Of a stretch of 64,000 bases of DNA, positions 42,104 to 51,261 are shown piece by piece. The DNA comes from Planctobacterium sp047947135. Its GTDB lineage: Bacteria; Pseudomonadota; Gammaproteobacteria; Enterobacterales; Alteromonadaceae. Numbering within the stretch: the stretch's first letter is position 1; each line of letters starts with the position of its first letter. A program made the position numbers and the translations under genes. A model generated the notes under the pieces. It searched no databases. It saw nothing but the letters and a program-made list of their open reading frames with translations, and was not told the origin of the DNA. The DNA lies in assembly GCA_047947135.1 (NCBI GenBank), contig CP170457.1, positions 3,286,001 to 3,350,000 of the forward strand, written 5' to 3'.

Positions 42104-42728
42104 AATAACAGGAAATGACACGCAGTGGAGATTTACTCTGCAAGGTCTCGCGGTCATGGGCACCAAAATCGACACCTATGCTGTGCATGCCCGCCCTTGT
42201 GGCCATTTCCAGATCGTGAATGCTATCGCCAAACATAATGGCCTTGTCTGGTGCTACATCCAATTCAGTTAAAATTTGCAACAACATATCCGGAGAAGGT
42301 TTGCTTTCAGCATCATCTGATGTCCGATAAGCGCTAAAATAATGACTAAGCCCCGCATCCTGCATGGCTTTTTCCAGTCCTGGACGGCCTTTTCCCGTTG
42401 CCACCGCTATTTTTTTACCTGATTGGGTCAAATGTTGTAGCAATGATTCAACATGATCAAATATCGGTAAGACCTGATCACGCTGTGCAAAATAATGCGA
42501 CTTGTAAGTTAAACGAATATCTTCAATCTCTTGATTGGTAATACTCGGAAACAACTGCTTTAACGCAATTTCCAGACTCAATCCAATGATATCCCGAACT
42601 TCATTCTCTTGAGGAACCGGTAGTCCATGTGCAGAAGCGGTTTTCTGCACTGTTTCGACAATCAGTCCAATCGAGTCCATCAACGTTCCGTCCCAATCAA
42701 AGACGATCAACTCATATTTATCCAACAT
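42087..42728 (-). CDS. HAD-family phosphatase
   Basis: A haloacid-dehalogenase phosphatase of the subfamily IA, beta-phosphoglucomutase/Gph type. 213 residues. Motif I is FDWDGTLMDS (D12, D14), motif II is VATGKG, then KPSPDMLLQ supplies the Lys, and IMFGDSIHDLEMA supplies the acidic pair. It overlaps rluC by 11 bases, so translation is coupled. The substrate is unknown; relatives in this place are simply annotated as HAD hydrolases. Confidence 0.88.
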   Translation of the reverse strand: MLDKYELIVFDWDGTLMDSIGLIVETVQKTASAHGLPVPQENEVRDIIGLSLEIALKQLFPSITNQEIEDIRLTYKSHYFAQRDQVLPIFDHVESLLQHLTQSGKKIAVATGKGRPGLEKAMQDAGLSHYFSAYRTSDDAESKPSPDMLLQILTELDVAPDKAIMFGDSIHDLEMATRAGMHSIGVDFGAHDRETLQSKSPLRVISCYSELLQ

Positions 42729-43674
42729 CTTTATCTAATTCCTTGAGCACCTTTTCAAGATCCGCATCAAGAGGTGCTTTAAACTGTAATTCGTTTTCTG
42801 AACCATATTCATTAAAAGCAATTTGATGAGCATGCAAAAATAATCTCGTAAGTCCCTTTGATTTAGCCCAGCCATTACTCTCACTATCACAATATTTATC
42901 ATCTCCCAGAATCGGGTGGCCTGCATGCAGGCAATGGACGCGAATTTGATGCGTTCTCCCGGTAACAGGTATTGCCTCAACCAGCGTTGCACGGTCAAAT
43001 TCTCGCACAATATTGAAGCGTGTCTCTGATGCTTTTCCGTCTTTAGAGACTCTCACCATACGCTCCCCCGATTGCAGGGTGTTTTTTTGTAATGGTGCCG
43101 TCACTTTATTGCGTTTTTTAGGCCATTGCCCTCTTACCAAGGCGAAATAGCGCTTATCAGTCTCTTTTTCACGGAGTTGTTCGTGCAAATGTTTTAATAC
43201 TGAGCGTTTTTTCGCGATCAGCAAACAACCTGACGTGTCTCTGTCCAAACGATGCACAAGTTCCAAAAATTTAGTGTCTGGTCTTAAGGCTCTTAAACCT
43301 TCTATAACTCCGTAACTTAAGCCGCTACCTCCATGCACAGCCATGCCAGACGGCTTATTTAAGACGATGAGTTGATTATCTTCATAAATAATTGCCGACT
43401 CTAATCGCTTGATATTATCCAGATTAGCGGAAGGAACAGGCTTTTCAGCACTGGTTCTAACAGGTGGGACACGCACCAAATCCTGGTCTTCCAGGCGGTA
43501 CTCTGGTTTAATGCGCTTTTTATTCACCCTGACCTCACCTTTGCGCAAAATACGATAAATCATGCTTTTAGGCACTCCTTTAAGGAAAGTGCGCAAAAAG
43601 TTATCTATTCTTTGCCCAGACTGGTGCTTTTCAATGGTGATAAAGCGTACTTTTTGTTGTATTTCTTCACTCAT
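42718..43674 (-). CDS. rluC: 23S rRNA pseudouridine(955/2504/2580) synthase
   Basis: 318 residues. An N-terminal S4-type RNA-binding domain (QRIDNFLRTFLKGVPKSMIYR) is followed by the RluA-type catalytic core with Asp in HRLDRDTSGCLLIAKK and RTHQIRVHCLHAGHPILGD. It is divergent from rne across 451 bases, as in E. coli. Confidence 0.96.
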   Translation of the reverse strand: MSEEIQQKVRFITIEKHQSGQRIDNFLRTFLKGVPKSMIYRILRKGEVRVNKKRIKPEYRLEDQDLVRVPPVRTSAEKPVPSANLDNIKRLESAIIYEDNQLIVLNKPSGMAVHGGSGLSYGVIEGLRALRPDTKFLELVHRLDRDTSGCLLIAKKRSVLKHLHEQLREKETDKRYFALVRGQWPKKRNKVTAPLQKNTLQSGERMVRVSKDGKASETRFNIVREFDRATLVEAIPVTGRTHQIRVHCLHAGHPILGDDKYCDSESNGWAKSKGLTRLFLHAHQIAFNEYGSENELQFKAPLDADLEKVLKELDKDVG

Positions 43675-44125
43675 AAGTCCGCGTATTTTAACTTATTGAA
43701 AATAATTCACAGCAATTAATCGTTATTCCTTCCACATTTTTTTGATTAATGCCATAATCGTAAGGTGAACCAAAATATATATTCGTTCACTTTATAACAT
43801 GCGTCACTGTCTACAGATACCAAAACAACCAAGGTGATGTGCAACCATGAAGAGTGTAAAAGTTCATGGCAGGTGCACCTGAGACAGACGCAATAAGCAA
43901 AAAATGTTTTTGCACAGTACAGAATCAGGACAAAACATTGTCAAAATACTTAAGTAAGTAGAGACAATGTAAGGCTTAAAAGAAAACAATTCACCCATAG
44001 CAAACTCGTCAGAAAGGCTTGCTTAAGAGGATACGGTCGTGAGACCGCATATAAACAGAAAATGGTGAGACCGATTCGGCCTCCTGCATTTGTATTGTGC
44101 TGAGTAAAAATTACTGAGTAACAAT
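43675..44125. other. Long rne leader and divergent rluC/rne promoter region
   Basis: 451 bases without a supported gene. Enterobacterial rne has a long 5' untranslated region through which RNase E limits its own synthesis, and the spacing here allows the same. AT-rich stretches at ~43735-43800 probably hold the promoters. TGAGTAA occurs twice just before the start (44099 and 44114). Confidence 0.5.
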
Positions 44126-46867
44126 ATGAAAAGAATGCTAATAAACGCAACCCAGTCTGAAGAGTTGCGTGTCGCACTAGTCGATGGCCAACGACTGTAC
44201 GACCTGGATATAGAAAGCCCGGGCCATGAGCAGAAAAAAGCGAATATCTACAAAGGGACTATTACCCGTGTAGAACCCAGCCTTGAGGCGGCTTTTGTCG
44301 ACTACGGAGCCGATAGACACGGTTTCCTTCCTCTTAAAGAAATTGCTAAAACCTACTTCCCTAACAACTATAAATTTGAAGGTCGCCCGAATATTAAGGA
44401 CGTCATCAAAGAAGGCCAGGAAGTTATCGTTCAGATTGATAAAGAAGAACGAGGCCAAAAAGGTGCAGCACTTACCACATTCCTCAGTCTCGCGGGAAGC
44501 TACCTGGTCTTAATGCCAAATAACCCAAGAGCCGGCGGAATTTCTCGTCGCATCGAAGGTGATGAGCGCACAGAATTAAAAGATGCACTGAACAAATTGG
44601 ACCTGCCTAAAGGCATGGGTTTGATTGTTCGCACTGCTGGTGTCGGTAAGTCATACGAAGAACTTGAGTGGGATTTGAATGTTCTATTAACCCACTGGAA
44701 GGCCATTGAAGAGGTTTCAGCTTCACGTTCGGCACCTTTCCTGATTCATCAGGAAAGCAATGTTATCGTCAGAGCGATTCGTGACTATCTGCGTCGTGAT
44801 GTGGGTGAAATTCTTATCGATCACCCCAAAGTGTTTGAACAAGCACTGGAACACATTCAGCTGGTAAGGCCTGATTTTGCTAGTCGTGTAAAGCGTTATA
44901 ACAGCGACGTGCCATTGTTTAATCACTTCCAGATCGAAAGCCAGATCGAATCGGCTTTCCAACGTGAAGTACGTTTGCCATCTGGTGGTTCAATTGTTAT
45001 TGACCCAACTGAAGCACTGACTTCAATCGATATTAACTCGGCCAGAGCAACAAAAGGCGGAGATATTGAAGAAACGGCACTTAACACCAACCTGGAAGCC
45101 GCAGACGAGATAGCTCGACAATTGCGCTTGCGTGACTTAGGTGGATTGGTGGTTATCGACTTTATCGATATGACGCCTGTTAAGCACCAGCGTGAAGTAG
45201 AAAACCGTATGAAAGCGGCAGTAGAAAACGATCGTGCTCGTGTACAGTTGGGTCGCATTTCTCGCTTTGGTTTGCTGGAAATGTCTCGTCAACGATTGAG
45301 ACCTTCTCTGGGCGAAGCTGCCAGTCATGTATGCCCCCGTTGTGACGGTCAAGGGACCATTCGCAGCACAGAGTCTTTAGCGCTCTCTATTCTTCGTTTA
45401 TTGGAAGAAGAAGGCATCAAAGAAAATACCCATCAGGTACATGCGAAAGTTCCAGTTGCTGTGGCGACCTACTTGCTGAATGAAAAGCGCAAAGCAATTC
45501 AATACATCGAAAAACGCCATAACGTTAATTTGATGATCATTCCTGACCCTAACCTGGACACGCCTCATTATGAAGTGGTGCGATTCAGAGCTGAAGAGGC
45601 ATCAGGGGAAGCCAGTTACCGCCTGGCATCTGAATCTGTTGATCAGCAGGAACAATTGATTGTTGCTGCTCCTGTCAAAGTAGAGAAACAAGAGCCAGCC
45701 TTAGCCGGTTTTAGTGCACCATCTACCGCGGCACCTGTGGTGCAACCGAAAGCAGAACCGAGCGTGGTTAGCGTGTTTATCGCCTGGTTGGTTGCATTAT
45801 TTACACCTTCTAAGAAGCCTAAGAAGCAGAAAAAAGCACACCAGAGCCGTAACAGACGTGGGCAAGGTAAACCTCAAAAAGGCCGCAATAATCAGCGTCG
45901 CAGACAGGCAAAGCCCGACGACAAACCAGCTGAACAGAAAGTGGAAAAAGCAACGGATAGCGACAACAGAAGTCAAAACCGTCGCAAAAACAACCGCAAT
46001 AAACCACGTGGTCAGCAACCTGAGAATAAAGTTCAGGATAAATCGGAACAGAGCGAGCCTAAAAAAGCCAGTGAGAAACCAGCTGAGCGTAAAGTAGCAG
46101 AACGCAGAAAGCGTCGAGAGAATCGTCGTAGTGTGCGTGTTGATGCACCAGCAGCACCGGTGGATAGTCCGATTCTGGATACAGCTGAGACCAAGCAAGC
46201 AAAAGCTCCTCAGACTGAAACGACAACATCGCCAAAAGTAAAAGAACAGTCTGCGGAAAAACAAAATGACAACCAGAATGTTCCAGCAGAAAAGGTTGAA
46301 CACCAGCAAACAGCTGCGGCCAAATCAGATAAGCCGACCAAGCCAGTAGTTGAAGCGAAAGAACAGACTTCATCTGACAGTCAACCAACGCAGGAACAGG
46401 CTGATGCCTCTTTGCAAACACAGCTAAGCTTTGAAGATGCCAATGCACCTAAAGAAGACGAAGCAAGCAAAGCAGCAGAAGCGGCAGACACATCTGAAAC
46501 ATCAGATGAAGTTGCAACTAACAAAGAAGATGTTCAGGTGCAGCAACAAACGTTGCCAATAGACGATGCAACGAATGTGGACTCCACCAGTGAAGAAAGT
46601 AAGCAAGATGCGCCCAAGAAAACTGAAACTTCGCCAAAACAATCTTTGGCAGCGTCCAGTACCATCAGCGTTACGCTTGCAAAAACCTTAAAAGCATCTG
46701 CGCCTACTACGCGTCCACAATCATTGCCACAGGATATTGGTGATATTGAAATGTTGGTAAGAGATGCAGCACTGCGACCTGATATACGAACCAGCGGCAA
46801 GCCAGCAGCATCCATGAGCGCGAATAGCTCAGCAAATGCACCAATGGCGCGCCCTGAGTCTGTTTAA
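44126..46867 (+). CDS. rne: Ribonuclease E
   Basis: An essential endoribonuclease and degradosome scaffold. 913 residues. The S1 RNA-binding domain lies at ~35-125. The DNase I-like catalytic part has metal residues D302 and D345. The Zn-link is C403-P-R-C406. After ~530 the protein becomes low-complexity: an amphipathic membrane-targeting helix (VFIAWLVALFTPSKK, ~555-572), then an Arg-rich RNA-binding stretch and long acidic, Gln/Ala-rich segments. The C-terminal microdomain is degenerate compared with E. coli, as in other marine gammaproteobacteria. A terminator follows. Confidence 0.98.
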   Translation: MKRMLINATQSEELRVALVDGQRLYDLDIESPGHEQKKANIYKGTITRVEPSLEAAFVDYGADRHGFLPLKEIAKTYFPNNYKFEGRPNIKDVIKEGQEVIVQIDKEERGQKGAALTTFLSLAGSYLVLMPNNPRAGGISRRIEGDERTELKDALNKLDLPKGMGLIVRTAGVGKSYEELEWDLNVLLTHWKAIEEVSASRSAPFLIHQESNVIVRAIRDYLRRDVGEILIDHPKVFEQALEHIQLVRPDFASRVKRYNSDVPLFNHFQIESQIESAFQREVRLPSGGSIVIDPTEALTSIDINSARATKGGDIEETALNTNLEAADEIARQLRLRDLGGLVVIDFIDMTPVKHQREVENRMKAAVENDRARVQLGRISRFGLLEMSRQRLRPSLGEAASHVCPRCDGQGTIRSTESLALSILRLLEEEGIKENTHQVHAKVPVAVATYLLNEKRKAIQYIEKRHNVNLMIIPDPNLDTPHYEVVRFRAEEASGEASYRLASESVDQQEQLIVAAPVKVEKQEPALAGFSAPSTAAPVVQPKAEPSVVSVFIAWLVALFTPSKKPKKQKKAHQSRNRRGQGKPQKGRNNQRRRQAKPDDKPAEQKVEKATDSDNRSQNRRKNNRNKPRGQQPENKVQDKSEQSEPKKASEKPAERKVAERRKRRENRRSVRVDAPAAPVDSPILDTAETKQAKAPQTETTTSPKVKEQSAEKQNDNQNVPAEKVEHQQTAAAKSDKPTKPVVEAKEQTSSDSQPTQEQADASLQTQLSFEDANAPKEDEASKAAEAADTSETSDEVATNKEDVQVQQQTLPIDDATNVDSTSEESKQDAPKKTETSPKQSLAASSTISVTLAKTLKASAPTTRPQSLPQDIGDIEMLVRDAALRPDIRTSGKPAASMSANSSANAPMARPESV

Positions 46868-46890
46868 GCATAACGGTTGCAAATAAGTAA

Positions 46891-46916
46891 AGGGTACTTC
46901 CGAGTACCCTTTTTTA
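46891..46916 (+). terminator. Terminator after rne
   Basis: AGGGTACT - TCCG - AGTACCCT, then TTTTTATTTT. Confidence 0.92.
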
Positions 46917-47022
46917 TTTTGAACAACGGTGTTTTGGCACAACTTACCCAAAACAGACACAGCGATATATACTTATCATCTTTATCAATAGTTGATGAAC
47001 CTCCGACAAGAGACCGAACTAC

Positions 47023-47508
47023 ATGCTATTAAATGACGTACTACGCCGATTGCGCTATGCCCTTGGTATGGATAATTCAGCCACGATCAGTGTTTTTAAA
47101 TTGGTGGATTACACTCTGGAAGAAGAATATCTGATGGGTATGATGCGTAAGGAAGATGAACCCGGCTTCGTACCATGCCGTGATAAAATCCTCGCAATGT
47201 TTTTGGATGGTCTGATCATTAAAAATCGAGGTAAACAGAATGGCGTAACGCCGCCTCAACTTAAGTCGGGAGAGCGTCTTACTAACAATGATATTTTGCG
47301 CAAAATCAAAATCGCCATGAGCTATCAACAAGAAGATATGATGAAAATTCTAAACACTGCTGGGTTTCCCGTTGGTAAAAGCGAATTAACTGCCCTGTTC
47401 AGAAAACCTGATCATCGCAGCTATCGGGTCTGTGGCGACCAGCTGTTACGTAACTTTTTACAAGGCATGGTTAAAACTAATCGCCCGGAAGCCAGACATA
47501 AAAACTAA
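47023..47508 (+). CDS. YehS-like DUF1456 protein
   Basis: 161 residues made of two similar DUF1456 units: the first begins NDVLRRLRYALGMDNS, the second NNDILRKIKIAMSYQQ. This internal repeat is typical of YehS proteins. The product is basic and soluble; no function is known. It stands alone after the rne terminator. Confidence 0.9.
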   Translation: MLLNDVLRRLRYALGMDNSATISVFKLVDYTLEEEYLMGMMRKEDEPGFVPCRDKILAMFLDGLIIKNRGKQNGVTPPQLKSGERLTNNDILRKIKIAMSYQQEDMMKILNTAGFPVGKSELTALFRKPDHRSYRVCGDQLLRNFLQGMVKTNRPEARHKN

Positions 47509-47593
47509 GGTGTGTTTTACTTTTGGCTATGTAGGAAAGGCTTGCGACGGTTTACGTTTACAAACAATTTTTGCAGCAGCCGTAGCCTTTGCT

Positions 47594-48097
47594 TTAATCA
47601 TTAAGCATCTTATAGACACCGACCTTTGCGAGTTTTCGTGACACCTCGTATGCCAGATATGTGAACCCGATTAAAATCGCCATCTGCGTCAAATCATAAC
47701 GCTCCAGATACTCTACAGGCCAAATTATAGCGGCGACAAAATTCATTATTTGCTCAACAAAAAAGTTAATAATTGTGCCAATGCCAAGGCTCTGAATAAA
47801 TTCATTTACCCCCGGGAAATCAGCTAGAAAATCACGTATTTGTTCAAGCTCTATGAAAATAAACTGGATAAAAGCCATTGTTCCATAATAGCCACCTCCG
47901 AAGTCCATCCACTTATCAAACACCGAATTACCTGTCCGATAATTCAATTTTCGACCTTTCACTAACTTTCGCAATAATTTTGTTTGTAGTGCATAGTTTT
48001 CATCGGCCAGTTCTCTGACATAACCGATACAATGCAGGCAAAAACCACAAGCGAATATAAACAGGCTCATGTAGAACACTTCAAAGGCTAAACTCAA
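47594..48097 (-). CDS. Hypothetical membrane protein, 167 aa
   Basis: I do not recognise this protein. Hydrophobic segments near residues 5-24 (YMSLFIFACGFCLHCIGYV, with paired Cys/His), 100-125 (GTIINFFVEQIMNFVAAIIW) and 137-152 suggest an inner-membrane protein with a cytoplasmic middle part. The C-x-x-x-C-x-x-H-C-like start (FACGFCLHCIG) could bind metal. It converges on the YehS-like gene. Confidence 0.65.
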   Translation of the reverse strand: MSLAFEVFYMSLFIFACGFCLHCIGYVRELADENYALQTKLLRKLVKGRKLNYRTGNSVFDKWMDFGGGYYGTMAFIQFIFIELEQIRDFLADFPGVNEFIQSLGIGTIINFFVEQIMNFVAAIIWPVEYLERYDLTQMAILIGFTYLAYEVSRKLAKVGVYKMLND

Positions 48098-48171
48098 GTC
48101 CCTTTCTCCTTAACTTCAACGCCAATTCAAAAAATTTGCAGCACTACGCAACTTTAACCCTGTTTCCAAAA

Positions 48172-48639
48172 TCACTGGCAGATGTCGTGAAACGTACCTT
48201 TGACTAACTCTCGTAAATCATCAGGGGTCAATTCTATTTCCAATCCTCGTCTACCAGCACTGACGAATATAGAATCATAAGCAATCGCTGATGAGTCGAT
48301 TATGGTGCAAAGGCGTTTCTTTTGCCCTAACGGACTGACACCCCCTAAAACATAGCCCGTTGAGCGCATGACATCACCTTTGTCTGCCATCATCACTTTT
48401 TTCGCGCCAACTGCCTTGGCAATTAATTTCATACTAAGTTGTGAAGATACCGGGATTACCGCGACAGCCAGCCTGTTGCTATCGGCTTGCACAACCAGGG
48501 TTTTAAAAACGATGTCCATTGCTACGCCTAATTTAGCAGCAGCCTCTAAACCGAAGGATTCTGCATTGGAATCATGCTGATACTCATGTACCTTGTAACT
48601 AATGTTTGCTTTTTGTGCGGCATTTATTGCTGGAGTCAT
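48172..48639 (-). CDS. ybaK: Cys-tRNA(Pro)/Cys-tRNA(Cys) deacylase YbaK
   Basis: A 155-residue editing-domain protein that clears misacylated Cys-tRNA(Pro). Family motifs are YKVHEYQHD, VFKTLVVQAD, and KSGYVLGGVSPLGQKKR-like (TGYVLGGVSPLGQKK) with the key Lys and Gly residues. It runs alone downstream of pyrF. Confidence 0.92.
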   Translation of the reverse strand: MTPAINAAQKANISYKVHEYQHDSNAESFGLEAAAKLGVAMDIVFKTLVVQADSNRLAVAVIPVSSQLSMKLIAKAVGAKKVMMADKGDVMRSTGYVLGGVSPLGQKKRLCTIIDSSAIAYDSIFVSAGRRGLEIELTPDDLRELVKGTFHDICQ

Positions 48640-48682
48640 AACGTTTACTTTGATAAAACGTAATTATTTGACCATTATTCAG

Positions 48683-49381
48683 TCACAGACCAATAGATGC
48701 ATTGATCGCAGCCAGTGCGGCCACGGGGTCATCTGCCTTTGTGATTGGTCTTCCTATCACCATGTAATCAACCCCCACCTGAATAGCCTGTTCTGGCGTC
48801 ATAATACGTGACTGATCACCGGCATCTGCACCAACAGGTCTAATACCCGGTGTTACCAAACAAAAATTCTGAGCCACTTCTTTTTTCAGGATTGCTGCTT
48901 CCTGTGCGGAACACACCACCCCATCCATGCCAGAGTTTTTAGCTAATTTAGCCAGTTGCAAAACATGTAACTGTGGCGTTTGGTGAATACCTGTAGCGGA
49001 AAGTTGCTCCGAATCCATACTGGTTAATACCGTAACGGCTATCAATTTTGGTTTTTTACCGCCAATGTCATCAACAGCCGCTCTTGCCGCCGCCATCATT
49101 TTTGGTCCACCTGATGCGTGTACATTGAGCATCCACACACCAATTTCAGCTGCCGCCTTGCAGGCTTTTGCAACGGTATTAGGAATATCATGGAATTTTA
49201 AATCCAGAAAAACATCAAAGCCTCTATCGATGAGGTTTTTAACCAGATCCGGACCAAACAAAGTAAACATTTCCTTGCCCACTTTCAGTTTACATTGCTG
49301 TGGAGAGAGCTTCCCTACCAGATCCAGCATTTTACCTTGATCATCAAAATCCAGCGCTATGATTACTTTACTATCTTGCAT
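48683..49381 (-). CDS. pyrF: Orotidine 5'-phosphate decarboxylase
   Basis: The last step of UMP synthesis. 232 residues. The active-site charged network is in VFLDLKFHDIPNTVAKA (K, D) and the phosphate loop in VTPGIRPVGADAGDQSR. It directly follows lapB with five bases between, as in E. coli. Confidence 0.97.
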   Translation of the reverse strand: MQDSKVIIALDFDDQGKMLDLVGKLSPQQCKLKVGKEMFTLFGPDLVKNLIDRGFDVFLDLKFHDIPNTVAKACKAAAEIGVWMLNVHASGGPKMMAAARAAVDDIGGKKPKLIAVTVLTSMDSEQLSATGIHQTPQLHVLQLAKLAKNSGMDGVVCSAQEAAILKKEVAQNFCLVTPGIRPVGADAGDQSRIMTPEQAIQVGVDYMVIGRPITKADDPVAALAAINASIGL

Positions 49382-49386
49382 GCCTC

Positions 49387-50559
49387 TTAATCTCCATCCA
49401 GCCCTTTAATCGGTTTCATCAAGCCCCAGTGTTTACAGGAGGGGCAAAGCCAGTGAACTTTTCGTCCCGAAAAGCCGCAATTGTGGCAGCGATACTTGGG
49501 ACGCATATCTAACTGTACTTGTATCAATTCTTGCAGCATGGTCAGACTTTCTAAGGTTTCTGTAGCCATATTTTTACGCTGTGCATACAAACCCAATAAA
49601 GTGTGAAATCCTTTCATTGATGGGCTTTTCTTGATTTGCTGTAATAAAAATTCCGCAGCAGCTTCGGCAGATTGATCTTTAGACAATAATTTCACGGTGG
49701 CCAAATAGGCAGTAGCACATCTTTCTGAATAAGCTTCTAAAAGCTGTTTTAACTGAGGCCAGTTGCCAGTTTTCTCTGCACACTCCCAGAGCATAGGCAC
49801 TGCTTCACTGAACCAAACGACATCACGCTGGGGTACCTGCTCTAAATAACTAAACGCGTTGTCATATTTTCCCTCAGACATGGCTAATTCGGCCAGTTTC
49901 AGCCAGGGGCGAACACAATGTTCATCAGAAAAAATCGCTTTTTGCAGGCATTTTTCTGCTTCTTTTAATTCTTCATGATCTGCCAGTATTTCCGCCTGCT
50001 CACAATAGAAATGCGCAATACGTTGCGCCAGTTCCTCAGAATCGCCATGGCTATTGACCATGCTTTCAGCCAGCTCGACGGCACGATCCCACTCCTTGGT
50101 TGTCTGGTAGATACCAAACAACTGCTGCTGTGCCTGTAGGAAGTATTTCTCGCTCTTAAGCAGGCTTAAAAAGGCGTTTTCCGCTCTTTCCAGAAACCCT
50201 GCAAGTGCGAAATCTCGACCAAGCTCAAATAAAGCCTGTTCTCTTTGTTTAATTTCAATGTCTTTTTTGTCCACCAGATTTTGGTGCACTTTGATGGCAC
50301 GATCCAGCTCGCCACGATGACGGAAGAAGTTTCCCATGGCAATATGGGTATCTACGTTATCGTTGTTGATATCTACCATTTTAATCAGAGTATCAACCGC
50401 TTTATCCGGCTGATCGGACAATAGAAAATTCAGACCTTTAAAATAGTGGCGGGAAAGAATACTAGAGGTCTTTTGTTGTGCCTGCCGCACACTGTTGCGG
50501 CCCATGATATAGCCATAACCAGCAGCAATCGGTAATAACAGGAACAATAGCTCCAGCAT
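49387..50559 (-). CDS. lapB: Lipopolysaccharide assembly protein LapB
   Basis: An inner-membrane protein that presents LpxC to FtsH and so sets LPS synthesis. 390 residues. An N-terminal membrane helix (MLELLFLLLPIAAGYGYIMG) is followed by TPR repeats through ~350 and a C-terminal rubredoxin-like zinc motif (CHNCGFSGRKVHWLCPSC). It partners lapA, three bases upstream. Confidence 0.96.
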   Translation of the reverse strand: MLELLFLLLPIAAGYGYIMGRNSVRQAQQKTSSILSRHYFKGLNFLLSDQPDKAVDTLIKMVDINNDNVDTHIAMGNFFRHRGELDRAIKVHQNLVDKKDIEIKQREQALFELGRDFALAGFLERAENAFLSLLKSEKYFLQAQQQLFGIYQTTKEWDRAVELAESMVNSHGDSEELAQRIAHFYCEQAEILADHEELKEAEKCLQKAIFSDEHCVRPWLKLAELAMSEGKYDNAFSYLEQVPQRDVVWFSEAVPMLWECAEKTGNWPQLKQLLEAYSERCATAYLATVKLLSKDQSAEAAAEFLLQQIKKSPSMKGFHTLLGLYAQRKNMATETLESLTMLQELIQVQLDMRPKYRCHNCGFSGRKVHWLCPSCKHWGLMKPIKGLDGD

Positions 50560-50562
50560 GAT

Positions 50563-50823
50563 TTAAGAAGGCTTTTTCAGGGATTTATTCAATTGTCTTC
50601 TTAAGCTGACAATTCGAACACGCAAATTGAGTGCGTAAATCAACCAAAATGCGGATGCAAAAATACTACCGATAAGTATGGAGATTGCCAACAGCGTGGA
50701 AACACGTACTTCTGACTTGGCCAGCAAATAGTTAATTTCAGTTACCTGCTCATTTTCCGCACCGAAGATGATAGCCAAAAATGCGACCGCTATGAAAATG
50801 ATTAGATAGATAACGAATTTCAA
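50563..50823 (-). CDS. lapA: Lipopolysaccharide assembly protein LapA
   Basis: A small two-helix inner-membrane protein working with LapB. Start: TTG at 50823 (LKFVIYLIIF...) has GGAAG seven bases upstream. A longer ATG at 50865 lies within the ihfB terminator hairpin and adds a non-family stretch. With the TTG the product has 86 residues, close to E. coli YciS (102). Helices span ~3-20 and 42-62, and the tail is basic. Confidence 0.9.
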   Translation of the reverse strand: MKFVIYLIIFIAVAFLAIIFGAENEQVTEINYLLAKSEVRVSTLLAISILIGSIFASAFWLIYALNLRVRIVSLRRQLNKSLKKPS

Positions 50824-50852
50824 ACGTGTACTTCCATTGCAAACAGGCGACA

Positions 50853-50880
50853 AATAAAAAGGCACCCTAATTGGGTGCCT
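50853..50880 (-). terminator. Terminator after ihfB
   Basis: AGGCACCC (50860-50867) pairs with GGGTGCCT (50873-50880), and a TTTTTATTT run follows on the minus strand. It lies between the ihfB stop and lapA. Confidence 0.9.
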
Positions 50881-50895
50881 CTATTATAAAAGGAT

Positions 50896-51189
50896 TTAGT
50901 GTTTCATCGCCACTTCATTTACGCGTTCGCGTAATTCTTTTCCGGGTTTAAAGTGTGGAACGTATTTACCATCCAATTTCACGGTTTCCCCTGTCTTTGG
51001 ATTACGCCCAACTCTGGGTGCCCTAAAGTGCAATGAAAAACTGCCAAAACCACGAATCTCTATTCGCTCACCCTTTTGCAGAGTTTGCGCCATCTGTTCT
51101 AACAGCTCTTTTACCGCCACTTCGACATCCTTAGCCGGAATATGTCTGGCGCGTTCGGCAAGTCTTTCAATAAGCTGTGATTTGGTCAT
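50896..51189 (-). CDS. ihfB: Integration host factor beta subunit
   Basis: A DNA-bending protein. 97 residues. The beta-arm region GFGSFSLHFRAPRVGRNPKTGE carries the conserved Arg-Asn-Pro tip that intercalates in the minor groove. It follows rpsA, the classic position, and is closed by a terminator. Confidence 0.98.
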   Translation of the reverse strand: MTKSQLIERLAERARHIPAKDVEVAVKELLEQMAQTLQKGERIEIRGFGSFSLHFRAPRVGRNPKTGETVKLDGKYVPHFKPGKELRERVNEVAMKH

Positions 51190-51261
51190 AACAACCTCGC
51201 CCTCAACTGAAACAATCAGACGTTACCGAATGGGGAGCGATTTACACTCCCCGTATACAAC

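Noticed and set aside
45797..46309. 170-residue frame antisense to the rne C-terminal part
   Set aside because: It mirrors the low-complexity, Lys/Arg/Gln-rich region of rne; composition gives long frames by chance.
50824..50865. Longer ATG start for lapA
   Set aside because: It lies in the ihfB terminator hairpin and would add non-family residues before the membrane helix.
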